Assembly (NCBI GenBank): GCA_964543545.1
Contig: CAZIYT010000001.1
Span: 682,001-746,000, forward strand
Reading direction: 5' to 3'
From: UBA4416 sp964543545
Lineage (GTDB): Bacteria > Bacteroidota > Bacteroidia > B-17B0 > Aurantibacillaceae
DNA length: 64,000 nt
The position numbers and the translations under genes were made by a program. How positions within the stretch are numbered: the first letter of the stretch is position 1; each line of letters opens with the position of its first letter. The notes below the pieces were generated by a model. It ran no database searches. It was not told where the DNA came from and worked only from the letters and a program-made list of their open reading frames with translations. Positions 9,494 through 18,165 of the stretch are shown piece by piece.

Positions 9494-9599
9494 AAATTGT
9501 CGCTTAATTTTTTAGAAAGGAATAAGCAACATGAAATTAAGCAAACAAACAGAAATATCCTTAAAATTTGCGGTATAAAATAGAACATTAGAATGAAGA

Positions 9600-9703
9600 T
9601 AACCGCAAAGGGCGCTAAGGATTATGCGCTGAGAACGCAGAGGAGTTTATTACACTTAAAATCTTGGTGAGCTCTGCGTCTCCTTTGCGCCTCTGCGGTT
9701 AAA
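9600..9703. repeat. intergenic inverted repeat of the CTCTGCGGTTA type
   Basis: Bases 9600-9643 (TAACCGCAAAGGGCGC ... AACGCAGAG) are an imperfect inverted copy of 9671-9703 (CTCTGCGTCTCC ... CTCTGCGGTTA). A related half-copy lies near 5060-5094. It sits between the 3' end of kup and the 5' side of aspA. Confidence 0.55.
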
Positions 9704-9712
9704 ATGGCAGCA

Positions 9713-11662
9713 TCACTCGATCCGCCTCAGATTAAACACCTTCGGCTGGCTGATGACCATCGGGAACTTCTCGATTTTTACGGAGCTGCTATCCAGGCCA
9801 AAAGCCTTGGCTTCGCTCAGGCTGAAGCGTTTTAAAAAGAAATAGATATTCAGCACGATCTTCTCGAAGAGCGGCAGGTCGTTTTCATAGGACAGGAATT
9901 TTTCGATGACCACAAATTTAAAATCACCGATCACATTATTTTTGTTCAGGGATTCGTAGCGGCTGGTAATGTCCACCTCGCCGGCACGCACCAGGTCTTC
10001 CACCACCTTACGGAACATGAGGTTGATCTTAGGCGCCACGCGGAAGCCGATCCGGAAATCGATGCGGATAATGTCGTTGCCCGCCACGTGCGTCACTTTG
10101 TAATCCATGCGGTACGGCTCGTTCATCACATCTACATGCACAAACCAATACACATCCGCTTTTTTCGGGCGTTTCTGCAGGATCGAATAAATAACCTTCG
10201 CTTCAATCTCCTTCGGGTTGTTGGCACTCGTCATATAAACCAGGTGCGTGGCATATTTGCTCATCGATTCGTCGTTGCTGAGGTCGATCAGCTTACCCTT
10301 GTGATCGTCGAGCAGCACCATATCCACATAGCGCTGCCTGATCTTTTTGGAGAGGAACCATACCGTCATCACGCCCATCAGGATAAAAGCAATGAGCAGC
10401 GTGATCCAGCCGCCATGCGAGAACTTGCTGAGGTTTGCGGCGAGGAAGGACATTTCTATCACGAGGTACATAGCAATGATGCCGTAAATGAACCACTTAT
10501 TGTAGCGCTTCATGTGCATGTAAAAGTTGAGCAGCGTGGTTGTCATCAGCATACATAGCACAATGGCTAATCCATAGGCCGCCTCCATGTTCGACGATTC
10601 CCTGAAATACAGGACCACCCCGATGCAGCCCGCCAGCAGCAGCCAGTTCAGCGAAGGAATGTAGATCTGTCCTTTTAATACGGTTGGGTATTTTACCTCC
10701 ACCTTAGGCCAGAGGTTCAGGCGCATGGCCTCGTTGATAAGCGTAAAGGAGCCGCTGATGAGCGCCTGGGAAGCAATAACGGCAGCAATGGTCGCAATAC
10801 CGATGCCGTAGGGAATAAAGCTTTCCGGCATCATGGCATAAAACGGGTTGGAAGATTTAAAGACGTCCATCGTCTTGCCTTCGTTGGCAATGAGCCAGGC
10901 CCCCTGCCCGAAGTAATTCAGGACCAGCATGGATTTCACAAAGATCCAGGAGATCCGGATGTTCTGCTTCCCGCAATGCCCGAGGTCGGAGTATAAGGCC
11001 TCTGCGCCGGTGGTACATAAAAATACGGCTCCCAGGATCAGAAAGCCCGAGGGATGTGTTTTCAATAACAAATAGGTATAGTAGGGGTTCACTGCCGAGA
11101 GCACCGACCAGTCGCCGATAAGCCTGTATACGCCCAGAACGCCCAGCATCAGGAACCACACGGTCATCAGCGGCCCGAAGAATTTCCCGATGAAACCCGT
11201 GCCGAACTGCTGGATAAAAAATAACCCGCAGAGGATGCCGATCACGATAGGCACCGTGTTCAGCTCGGGCTTGAAGGCACGCAGGCCTTCTACCGCAGCC
11301 GATACGGAGATGGGTGGGGTGATGATGCCATCGGCCAGGAGCGCGCTGCCGCCAATGATGGCCGGCACAATGAGCCATTTATACCTGCCGCGTTTCACGA
11401 GCGTAAATAATGAAAAGATGCCGCCTTCCCCTTTGTTGTCGGCCTTCAGGGTAAGGATCACATACTTGAGTGTGGTTTGGAGCGTCAGGGTCCAGAAGAT
11501 GGCAGAGATCGCACCTTTGACAAGATCCGCTTTAATCGGTGCGGAGCCAACAATAGCACTCATCACGTAGAGCGGGGATGTTCCGATATCCCCGTAGATG
11601 ATTCCAAGCGTTACTAATAATCCTGCAAGGGTGGCCTTGTTGATGTTGTGATTCTTTTCCAT
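9713..11662 (-). CDS. kup: low-affinity K+ transporter Kup
   Basis: 649 residues from the ATG at 11662, which is preceded by GGAAAG at a good distance. An in-frame ATG 39 bases earlier would only add a poor N-terminus. The N-terminus LGIIYGDIGTSPLYVMSAI is the Kup/HAK/KT signature. About twelve membrane spans fill residues 15-450, followed by a cytoplasmic C-terminal domain of about 180 residues. It imports K+ with protons. A KdpD/KdpE-like pair lies directly upstream in the same direction, separated by 239 bases, although no kdpFABC genes are present here. Confidence 0.95.
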   Translation of the reverse strand: MEKNHNINKATLAGLLVTLGIIYGDIGTSPLYVMSAIVGSAPIKADLVKGAISAIFWTLTLQTTLKYVILTLKADNKGEGGIFSLFTLVKRGRYKWLIVPAIIGGSALLADGIITPPISVSAAVEGLRAFKPELNTVPIVIGILCGLFFIQQFGTGFIGKFFGPLMTVWFLMLGVLGVYRLIGDWSVLSAVNPYYTYLLLKTHPSGFLILGAVFLCTTGAEALYSDLGHCGKQNIRISWIFVKSMLVLNYFGQGAWLIANEGKTMDVFKSSNPFYAMMPESFIPYGIGIATIAAVIASQALISGSFTLINEAMRLNLWPKVEVKYPTVLKGQIYIPSLNWLLLAGCIGVVLYFRESSNMEAAYGLAIVLCMLMTTTLLNFYMHMKRYNKWFIYGIIAMYLVIEMSFLAANLSKFSHGGWITLLIAFILMGVMTVWFLSKKIRQRYVDMVLLDDHKGKLIDLSNDESMSKYATHLVYMTSANNPKEIEAKVIYSILQKRPKKADVYWFVHVDVMNEPYRMDYKVTHVAGNDIIRIDFRIGFRVAPKINLMFRKVVEDLVRAGEVDITSRYESLNKNNVIGDFKFVVIEKFLSYENDLPLFEKIVLNIYFFLKRFSLSEAKAFGLDSSSVKIEKFPMVISQPKVFNLRRIE

Positions 11663-11772
11663 GATCGATTCTTTCCAATATGCCTGTATAAGGCGGGACA
11701 AAGGTCATAAATGCCCTGTAAAGATGATAAAACAAGACATAAAGATTTTATAAAGATTTTTTATCCAAGGGC

Positions 11773-11892
11773 GGCTTCGAGAGCCTCAGCCACCAACATT
11801 GAAGTCAATCATAAAGATAATTCCATTATCTGTTAATGAGCCTGTTCATTAAAGCGCTTTGGTAAAAGGTGGCTGAGGCTCTCGAAGCCACC
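11773..11892. repeat. two inverted copies of the GGCTGAGGCTCTCGAAGCC palindrome
   Basis: 11773-11794 and 11868-11889 are perfect inverted copies of one 22-base element. Each is itself nearly palindromic and they lie 73 bases apart, between the regulator stop (11902) and kup. The transcript could fold on either copy alone or pair them into a long stem, separating the regulator operon from kup. Confidence 0.75.
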
Positions 11893-11901
11893 GTGCCGTA
11901 T

Positions 11902-12585
11902 TTATACAAACCTGTACCCGATGCCGCTTTCTGTGATCAGGTGCTGCGGCGCATTATGATCGTTTTCGATCTTTTTGCGAAGCTGGGCCACATACACGCG
12001 CAGGTACTGCGACTGGTCGACGAAGCTGGGCCCCCAGATGCTGCGGAGCAGGAACTGGTGCGTCAGCACTTTGCCTTCGTTCCTCGCCAGCAGGGCCAGC
12101 AAGCTATATTCTGTCGCCGTTAGCTTCACCGGCTCATTGTTTTTTTTCACGGTGCGGAGGGCAAGGTCTATCTGCAGGTCGCCGCTCGCAATCACCGGAT
12201 CTTCCAGCTCGGTAGCCGTGCTGCGCAATACCGAGCGGATGCGTGCCAGCAGCTCCCCGCTCCGGAAGGGTTTCACGAGGTAGTCGTTGGCGCCGAGATC
12301 CAGGGCAGTCACAATAGCCTCTTCGCTGCTCTGCACCGATAAAATAATGACAGGCCGCGTGTACCACTGCCTCAGGCTTTGCAGTACCACATGGCCGCTC
12401 TCGTCGGATAAGCCCAGGTCCAGCAGGATCATATCGGGCGGATGGCTGGCCGCCAGGGCAAGGCCTTCGCGCGCCGTGGGAGCTTCTTTCACCTTATAGC
12501 CGTTGCTCTGCAAGGTAATTTCCAGCAGCTTCCGGATCTGAGGCTCATCGTCGATGACCAGTATTTCAGTAGCGTTAGGATTCAT
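11902..12585 (-). CDS. KdpE-like OmpR-family response regulator
   Basis: 227 residues. The receiver domain (1-120) has acidic pair Asp12/Asp13, phospho-acceptor Asp56 in LLDLGLSD and Lys105 in LVKPF. The winged-helix DNA-binding domain (130-227) ends in the GIGYRFV typical of OmpR/KdpE. LTATEYSLLALLARNEGKVLTHQ closely follows KdpE. The start overlaps the kinase stop by 11 bases, so the two are translated together. The kdpFABC pump is absent here, but kup lies directly downstream, so control of Kup or of a distant kdp operon is inferred. Confidence 0.9.
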   Translation of the reverse strand: MNPNATEILVIDDEPQIRKLLEITLQSNGYKVKEAPTAREGLALAASHPPDMILLDLGLSDESGHVVLQSLRQWYTRPVIILSVQSSEEAIVTALDLGANDYLVKPFRSGELLARIRSVLRSTATELEDPVIASGDLQIDLALRTVKKNNEPVKLTATEYSLLALLARNEGKVLTHQFLLRSIWGPSFVDQSQYLRVYVAQLRKKIENDHNAPQHLITESGIGYRFV

Positions 12586-13663
12586 GCTTGATGTCGTTTA
12601 CATGAGCAATTTCCGCCGGAATATCAATGGTAAAGCGCGCGCCGTAATCCTCCCCGTTCTCGAGCCGGATGGTTCCACCCATCGCCTCTACAAAGCCCTT
12701 CACAATAGAGAGGCCGAGGCCCGTGCCACCGGCATGCGTATTCTTAAGCCGGTAGAATTTTTCAAACACATGATCGATCTCATTTTCAGGAAAGCCATTT
12801 CCGGTATCCTCCACGATTAAGATCAGGTGATTGTCTTTGCTCACCGAAGCATGAATGCTGATGACTGCATACTTGGGAATATACACGGCCGCATTGTACA
12901 CAAGGTTATGCAGCACCTGCTCCAGCAAGCCGTAATCCAGCTTAAACAAAGGCAGGTTTTCCTTGATGTGCACCTCTACCGGTTTATGGTTAAAGCTATC
13001 TTTCAGCTGGTTGAGCACATCATAGATCAGCTCGTTGATATCGCACCAGTCTTTTTTCGGTTGCAGGAACCCCGACTCCAGGCGCGACATATTCAACAGG
13101 TTTCCCACCTGCCTGTTGAGGCGGATCGATGCTTTGGAAATTTCGGAAAGCAGCTCGGCGCTATGTGCCTCCGAGAGCTTCTGCTTTTCCTCCTGCAAGG
13201 TATCGGTAGCGCCGATGATGGTGGCAATCGGTGTGCGGAGCTCGTGCGACAGGGAATTAAGCAGCGTATCGTATAACTTGAGTGTGTTTTCCCGCACGGT
13301 TTTCCGGTTGGCCTCTTTTTCTATTTCCCTGATCTTGTAGGTGAGCACGGCGTTTACCATAGCAATGATGAAATACATGGAAAACAAGAGAACGTTCTCC
13401 ATACTCTGAATGGCAAAGGTAAAGCGCGGAGGAATAAAAAAATAATTCCATACCACGGCGCTCAGGCAGGCCGCTACCACCACCGGTGCAATGTCGAAGA
13501 ACATGGCAATGAGCGAAACCAGCACCAGCAGCAGAAAAGCAACCACCTTGTACTCGACAAAATCCGATAAGGCATAGCACAATGCCGCAACACTCAGAAT
13601 TAAACTGATGCTGACAATGTATTGACTTTTCTTATTGTATTTATGAAGCAGGAAATTCGACAA
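12575..13663 (-). CDS. short KdpD-like sensor histidine kinase (DUF4118 type)
   Basis: 362 residues, against about 900 for KdpD. Four membrane spans (about 15-32, 38-55, 57-75, 90-108) form the DUF4118 block, with NYFFIPPRFTF as in KdpD. Then come a HisKA domain with His140 in SLSHELRTP and a HATPase (about 245-350) with NLVYNAAVY, EDTGNGF and GGTGLGLSIV. The N-terminal KdpD/Usp input domains and the GAF domain are absent. It starts with TTG at 13663; TACATTTG at 13683-13690 supports transcription just before it. The 11-base overlap with the regulator gene marks the pair as one operon. Confidence 0.88.
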   Translation of the reverse strand: MSNFLLHKYNKKSQYIVSISLILSVAALCYALSDFVEYKVVAFLLLVLVSLIAMFFDIAPVVVAACLSAVVWNYFFIPPRFTFAIQSMENVLLFSMYFIIAMVNAVLTYKIREIEKEANRKTVRENTLKLYDTLLNSLSHELRTPIATIIGATDTLQEEKQKLSEAHSAELLSEISKASIRLNRQVGNLLNMSRLESGFLQPKKDWCDINELIYDVLNQLKDSFNHKPVEVHIKENLPLFKLDYGLLEQVLHNLVYNAAVYIPKYAVISIHASVSKDNHLILIVEDTGNGFPENEIDHVFEKFYRLKNTHAGGTGLGLSIVKGFVEAMGGTIRLENGEDYGARFTIDIPAEIAHVNDIKHES

Positions 13664-13682
13664 GGGCTCTGTGTTGACATCA

Positions 13683-13690
13683 CAAATGTA
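13683..13690 (-). promoter_or_regulatory. TACATTTG -7 box before the KdpDE-like operon
   Basis: An exact TAnnTTTG match on the minus strand, 19 bases before the TTG start at 13663. No matching -33 TTTG was found at the usual spacing, so this is a partial promoter call. Confidence 0.45.
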
Positions 13691-13782
13691 GTGTAAGTAA
13701 GCCGACGGAAATCAGGAACAGGATAAAGATTTTATAAAAAGCCTCTTCCCGTAAGCACCGGCAACTTTTTCAGAATCGGCTG

Positions 13783-15750
13783 CTATTGCTTCAATACTTT
13801 GAAGGTTTGTGTGTTTTGTTCTCCTATTTTAAGGATATACATACCAACCGGCAGAGAATTTAGAGCAATCTTTGAGCTTCCCGACGCAAGTTTTCCGGTT
13901 AAAACCGTTTTTCCTAATAAGTCCGTAATCGTGTATGCCGAACCCGCTACATTGGCATTCGCGACAACCGTGATGAGATCAGTCGCCGGATTCGGATAAA
14001 TAACACTACCTGCCTGATCGCTCAATTCGTTTACCGAAACATCGAGTGTCAAATCACGAACGACACCTCTCAAAACCCATTTATCAGGATCAATACCGAC
14101 GGAAACCACCGAGTCTGTGAAGTTAAAAAAGTAATTCTGACATTGTTTGTCATTCATCACGGTGATAAGGGTATCAGCACCTGTAGCAAACTGAAATCGG
14201 ATCTGCAAGGGCATTTTAAACACAGGACGCCAATTATTGACGGGGCCTTGTTGCTGGCAAATCGCTAATGCCGTGGATGATCCGGAAGAACGGCTGTAAA
14301 AATTATATTTATATTTTGGATAGTACTTATCGTAGATCCATTGATCAAAAAAATACTGGAGATTCTGACCTGATACGGTTTCACACACCTGCCTGAAATC
14401 CTCGGTGGTAGCATGCCTGTATTTAAACGAAGCAGATGTAGCGTATGTTTTCATGCAGTTAAAGAAAACGCTGTCACCTAAAACGCCTCTTAGCATGTGC
14501 AAAACGTAAGCCCCTTTTTTATAAATAATCCCCTGAAAAATATTAAACGCATCCGTATCCTGTGGTAAATAAACAGAGCCTCCGCTATACCATTCAAACG
14601 TTGTCATGTAACTTTTATAAGAACCAAAGCCATTCAGGTGTTCTGAGATCAGCGCTTCTGAATAAGACGCGAAGCCCTCATTCAGCCAGCCGTGATGCCA
14701 GTCTGTACAGGTAATCATGCCACCAAACCATTGATGGGCCAGTTCATGCACCGAAGTATAATACCAGGATGTGCCCATGTTATTGGTAATGGTATTGGTT
14801 TGGTTTTCTATAGCACCGTAATATCCCAATTCCGTCATGCCATACTGTTCCTTTTTGAAAGGATAATCGCCGAATAACTGGGTATACCTGTCGAATGCAG
14901 CAGGCATTTGAGCAACACCCGCGAGAGACAGATTGTAACTCGCGTCGAAAACATGATAGGTCAAGGGAAATGTTGAATTAACGCCTGAGTACGTTTGATT
15001 AATGGTTCTGTAATTTGAAATAGCTGCCATGACGTAATAGGGCACGATCGGGTAGCGGTGTTTCCATTTAAAGGTTTTCGAATGGCCGGATGAGCTATCC
15101 ACACCGGCCAATAATCCATTGGATACCGCGCTGAGTGCAAATCCATTAATAACGGAATCCTTTATCGTGATGTCTACATACACCGAATCGGCTTTGTCTG
15201 ATGGCCCATCCTTGCATGGCCACCAGTACTGCGAAAGAAAGGGAGTGCTTAAGGTGGCAATGACCGGCTCGTTAGTACCATGAGTGGAATACCTTAAGCC
15301 CTTGGTGGCATTTGCCAACAAAGGAACACCGTGATAATATAGTTTTATGGCAACGGGACTACCTATGTTAAAACCGTGGGCCAGGTTAATGGACACAATA
15401 TCGTTCAGTGAGCTAAAGGACACAGCATCCATCGTCACGCTATCCACGATCATGGATGAGTGGAGGTTTAATTTTAACGCATTTAAATTATTGACGGTCG
15501 GTTGTAATTTGATAAATACACTACCGGCTATGTAATGAGAATCGATGGCGATGCTGACATCTAAATGATAAAATTTGATGTCGATCGTCGTATCCGGGCG
15601 CAATTGGGTTTGTGTCCGAGACTGAAATGCCAGCTTTTGGTTTTCCCACTCCTGTTCATAGAACCGGTCTCTTTCAATGTGTTCGCATTGCGCATAGCCC
15701 ACCTGGGAAAACAGGATCAGCAGAAGCCAGTAGTTTAGAAATAGTTTCAT
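13783..15750 (-). CDS. secreted M1 metallopeptidase with type IX sorting domain
   Basis: 655 residues from the ATG at 15750, which gives a clean signal peptide (MKLFLNYWLLLILFSQVGYAQ). The N-terminal M1 domain is followed by YGAIENQTN (GAMEN variant), HELAHQWFGG and the third ligand Glu 18 residues on in WLNEGF. The last 75 residues form a type IX secretion C-terminal domain: YPNPATDLITV, then YTITDLLGKTVL, LNSLPVGMYILKI and a KVLKQ end. So it should pass the outer membrane through the T9SS and be anchored or released outside, unlike the M1 enzyme at base 1. It is a monocistronic gene, with no clear promoter box upstream. Confidence 0.93.
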   Translation of the reverse strand: MKLFLNYWLLLILFSQVGYAQCEHIERDRFYEQEWENQKLAFQSRTQTQLRPDTTIDIKFYHLDVSIAIDSHYIAGSVFIKLQPTVNNLNALKLNLHSSMIVDSVTMDAVSFSSLNDIVSINLAHGFNIGSPVAIKLYYHGVPLLANATKGLRYSTHGTNEPVIATLSTPFLSQYWWPCKDGPSDKADSVYVDITIKDSVINGFALSAVSNGLLAGVDSSSGHSKTFKWKHRYPIVPYYVMAAISNYRTINQTYSGVNSTFPLTYHVFDASYNLSLAGVAQMPAAFDRYTQLFGDYPFKKEQYGMTELGYYGAIENQTNTITNNMGTSWYYTSVHELAHQWFGGMITCTDWHHGWLNEGFASYSEALISEHLNGFGSYKSYMTTFEWYSGGSVYLPQDTDAFNIFQGIIYKKGAYVLHMLRGVLGDSVFFNCMKTYATSASFKYRHATTEDFRQVCETVSGQNLQYFFDQWIYDKYYPKYKYNFYSRSSGSSTALAICQQQGPVNNWRPVFKMPLQIRFQFATGADTLITVMNDKQCQNYFFNFTDSVVSVGIDPDKWVLRGVVRDLTLDVSVNELSDQAGSVIYPNPATDLITVVANANVAGSAYTITDLLGKTVLTGKLASGSSKIALNSLPVGMYILKIGEQNTQTFKVLKQ

Positions 15751-15987
15751 CGTATTAAATGTATAGTGTTTCTCAAGGTCGCGCCCCAATCAGGCATGCA
15801 CCTGTTTCTTAGACAAGCTGCATCGCCGGCTGGTTTCAAAAGTGAAATATATAAGACTAACTATATATAATGCTACAAAACAATTCGTAGGCCTCTGTTT
15901 CCAATGAAATTGGCCTAAGCACTTGGTTTAGCTACGCCTGATAAAGCGGAGTTTAACCCTCTCCGGTTAAAGAGAGTCAAAAAACAG

Positions 15988-17040
15988 TTATCCTCTCTCC
16001 TTTTTAATAGGCGTAAAAGCCAGTGGATTGGCAGAGATCTCATCCTGCAGGTTGCGACACCTGTATACATCAATAGCCATATAAAGCGCCTGCCTGAACG
16101 AAGATTCGTCGGCAATCTGCTTGCCGGCAATTTCGTAAGCAGTGCCATGGTCCGGCGAGGTCCGTACATAATTCAGTCCGGCGGTGAAATTTACACCATT
16201 GCCGAAAGCCAGCGTTTTAAAAGGAATGAGGCCCTGGTCGTGGTACATGGCCAGCACACCGTCGAACTGGCTCTGCGTGTTCTTGCCGAAGAAGCCGTCG
16301 GCAGAGTAAGGGCCGTACACCATCATCGTTTCTTTGGCTTTATCAATGGCCGGCGTGATCGCGGTTTTTTCCTCGTCGCCGATAGCGCCGTTCTCACCCG
16401 CGTGTGGGTTCAGGCCCAGCACGGCAATCTTTGGCTTGCGGATCCCGAAGTCGTGCTTCAGGGAATGGTGCAGCTGTTTGATTTTGGCGAGTACTTTATC
16501 GGTTGTGATTTGTTCCGACACATTCTTCAAAGGCACATGCCCTGTCACCACGGCCACGCGCAGGTCGTCGGAGCATAAGAGCATCAGCGGCGTACCACCC
16601 AGCTTTTCACCGAGGTATTCCGTATGGCCCGGGTAGTTGAAGCCCGCTTCCTGCATGGTGTGCTTGTTGATAGGTGCCGTCACCAGCACATCGATCTTCT
16701 GCTCGAGCAAAGCCGCCGTAGCAGCCTCCAGGGAGATCTTCGCATATTTTCCACTGATAGCGCTGGGTTTGCCCATTTCAATGTTCACCTCTTCCTCGTA
16801 GCAAATAAACACATTCGGTTTCTTGGTATGAAGCTGGCTGAAGTCGCGCAGCGGATTAAAATTAAAATCCTCCATCCCCAGCGATTTCCTGAAATAGGAA
16901 ACGGTTTTCTGGGAGCTGAACAGAACAGGAATGCAAATTTCGGAAAAGCCAGGCTCCGACAGGGTTTTCAGGATCACTTCAAGCCCTATGCCGTTCAGGT
17001 CTCCCTGAGATATGCCCACTACTATTTTATTATCGATCAT
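15988..17040 (-). CDS. pdxA: 4-hydroxythreonine-4-phosphate dehydrogenase
   Basis: 350 residues. GISQGDLNGIG (9-19) at the N-terminus, TAPINKHTMQEAGFNYPGHTE (121-141, with the first metal His139), GLNPHAGENG and MYHDQGLIPFK are the PdxA signatures. The enzyme oxidises 4-phosphohydroxy-L-threonine with NAD in the DXP-dependent pyridoxal phosphate pathway. It begins 7 bases after the stop of the secreted unknown protein (17048), so it is the last gene of a pepA / unknown / pdxA operon. No other vitamin B6 gene is in the window. Confidence 0.94.
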   Translation of the reverse strand: MIDNKIVVGISQGDLNGIGLEVILKTLSEPGFSEICIPVLFSSQKTVSYFRKSLGMEDFNFNPLRDFSQLHTKKPNVFICYEEEVNIEMGKPSAISGKYAKISLEAATAALLEQKIDVLVTAPINKHTMQEAGFNYPGHTEYLGEKLGGTPLMLLCSDDLRVAVVTGHVPLKNVSEQITTDKVLAKIKQLHHSLKHDFGIRKPKIAVLGLNPHAGENGAIGDEEKTAITPAIDKAKETMMVYGPYSADGFFGKNTQSQFDGVLAMYHDQGLIPFKTLAFGNGVNFTAGLNYVRTSPDHGTAYEIAGKQIADESSFRQALYMAIDVYRCRNLQDEISANPLAFTPIKKERG

Positions 17041-17047
17041 ACGTTTA

Positions 17048-18157
17048 TTATTTTATCCATCCAACCAGGCAGGCCACCTCTTCACCGTCTATCGCCTCCC
17101 ACTTACCTTTGTAGACATTGTACACGGACATGCCCTGCTGATAAGACTCATCGCCCATCACAATCTCTTTCACAATGGCCGCATAATTGGCCGAAGCCTT
17201 AAAGTTTTTCAAATCAAAATGATCTTTGCCGATCTCCTTGCCCTTGAGCCAGATTCCCCGGCCGGTCGATTTCTCTTCCATCTCCACGGAGAAGCCCGAA
17301 TCAAGCTCCTTGTAAAAGCTTTGCAGCATCGTTTCTTTGGCCGGGTTGATGAGGAAAAGCTTATCCTTAAAATAAAATTCGATGAAGGAGCCCGTAGACC
17401 CGCGCATGATCTTGTAAGTAGGGGGGATCTTGGCCGTAGAATTGAAGGTGCCAAGGGCTTTTGCCGTTTTGGTAGAGATCGTATACTTTACCACGCTTCC
17501 TTCCAGGTCGGTGATCTTGATATTCGGGAAAAGGAAATTATCGTTATCGATCCAGTAAATGGGAATGTCGTACATCTTGTTATTGGACGCGCTGACACCG
17601 CCGTGGCCCGCATCCTCCATCAGTAAGACCTTGCTTTTGTTCTGCGGATAATAGTAAAGCTTATAAGGCGATTTGGCGCGGTCAAACTCCACATCCTGCC
17701 CCAGTATAGGCTTAAAGGTCAGGCTCTTGATCTCCGCATAGGTATTGGTCTTCAGATCGAAGTAGGAATAGTACTTGCCCTTGAAAATATCGTTGGTAAA
17801 AAAGATAATGCTGTCGTTGCTGCAACGCACCAGCCTGGCAGAGCCATCGTGCAATACCTTTTTTTCTTTCAGGTCGAGCACGTTGCCAATGCCTGTGATC
17901 ATGTAACGGTCTTTGTACAGAACGTTGTCGCCCTTATCGGCGCGGATATAATCCTTTTCATTCTTGCGGCCCGATACGCTCATGATCTTTTCGCGGCCGG
18001 CGTACACATTGTTCACATAATTGTAGCGGTAGATCAGCTGCCCGAGCTCCGCTTTTTTGGCCGGATCGTAATGCACCACAATCAGCGATTCCGTAGCCGA
18101 CTGCGAATAGCCCGCCAGGGAAAGAACAAGGAAGAGTATGTGTACAAAAAGTTTCAA
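17048..18157 (-). CDS. secreted hypothetical protein, 369 aa
   Basis: The signal peptide MKLFVHILFLVLSLAGYSQ suggests export to the periplasm or beyond. There is no lipobox and no sorting domain. The mature part is Lys/Tyr-rich with many short beta strands (for example YIRADKGDNVLYKDRYMITG and KYYSYFDLKTNTYAEI), so a beta-propeller or similar beta fold is possible. I do not recognise a family. It lies between pepA (8-base gap) and pdxA (7-base gap) and is clearly co-transcribed with them, but this gives no direct hint of its job. Confidence 0.75.
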   Translation of the reverse strand: MKLFVHILFLVLSLAGYSQSATESLIVVHYDPAKKAELGQLIYRYNYVNNVYAGREKIMSVSGRKNEKDYIRADKGDNVLYKDRYMITGIGNVLDLKEKKVLHDGSARLVRCSNDSIIFFTNDIFKGKYYSYFDLKTNTYAEIKSLTFKPILGQDVEFDRAKSPYKLYYYPQNKSKVLLMEDAGHGGVSASNNKMYDIPIYWIDNDNFLFPNIKITDLEGSVVKYTISTKTAKALGTFNSTAKIPPTYKIMRGSTGSFIEFYFKDKLFLINPAKETMLQSFYKELDSGFSVEMEEKSTGRGIWLKGKEIGKDHFDLKNFKASANYAAIVKEIVMGDESYQQGMSVYNVYKGKWEAIDGEEVACLVGWIK

Positions 18158-18165
18158 ATTAAAAT

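Noticed and set aside
11902..13663. Complete Kdp system
   Set aside because: Only a short KdpD-like kinase and a KdpE-like regulator are present; kdpFABC genes are not in the window.
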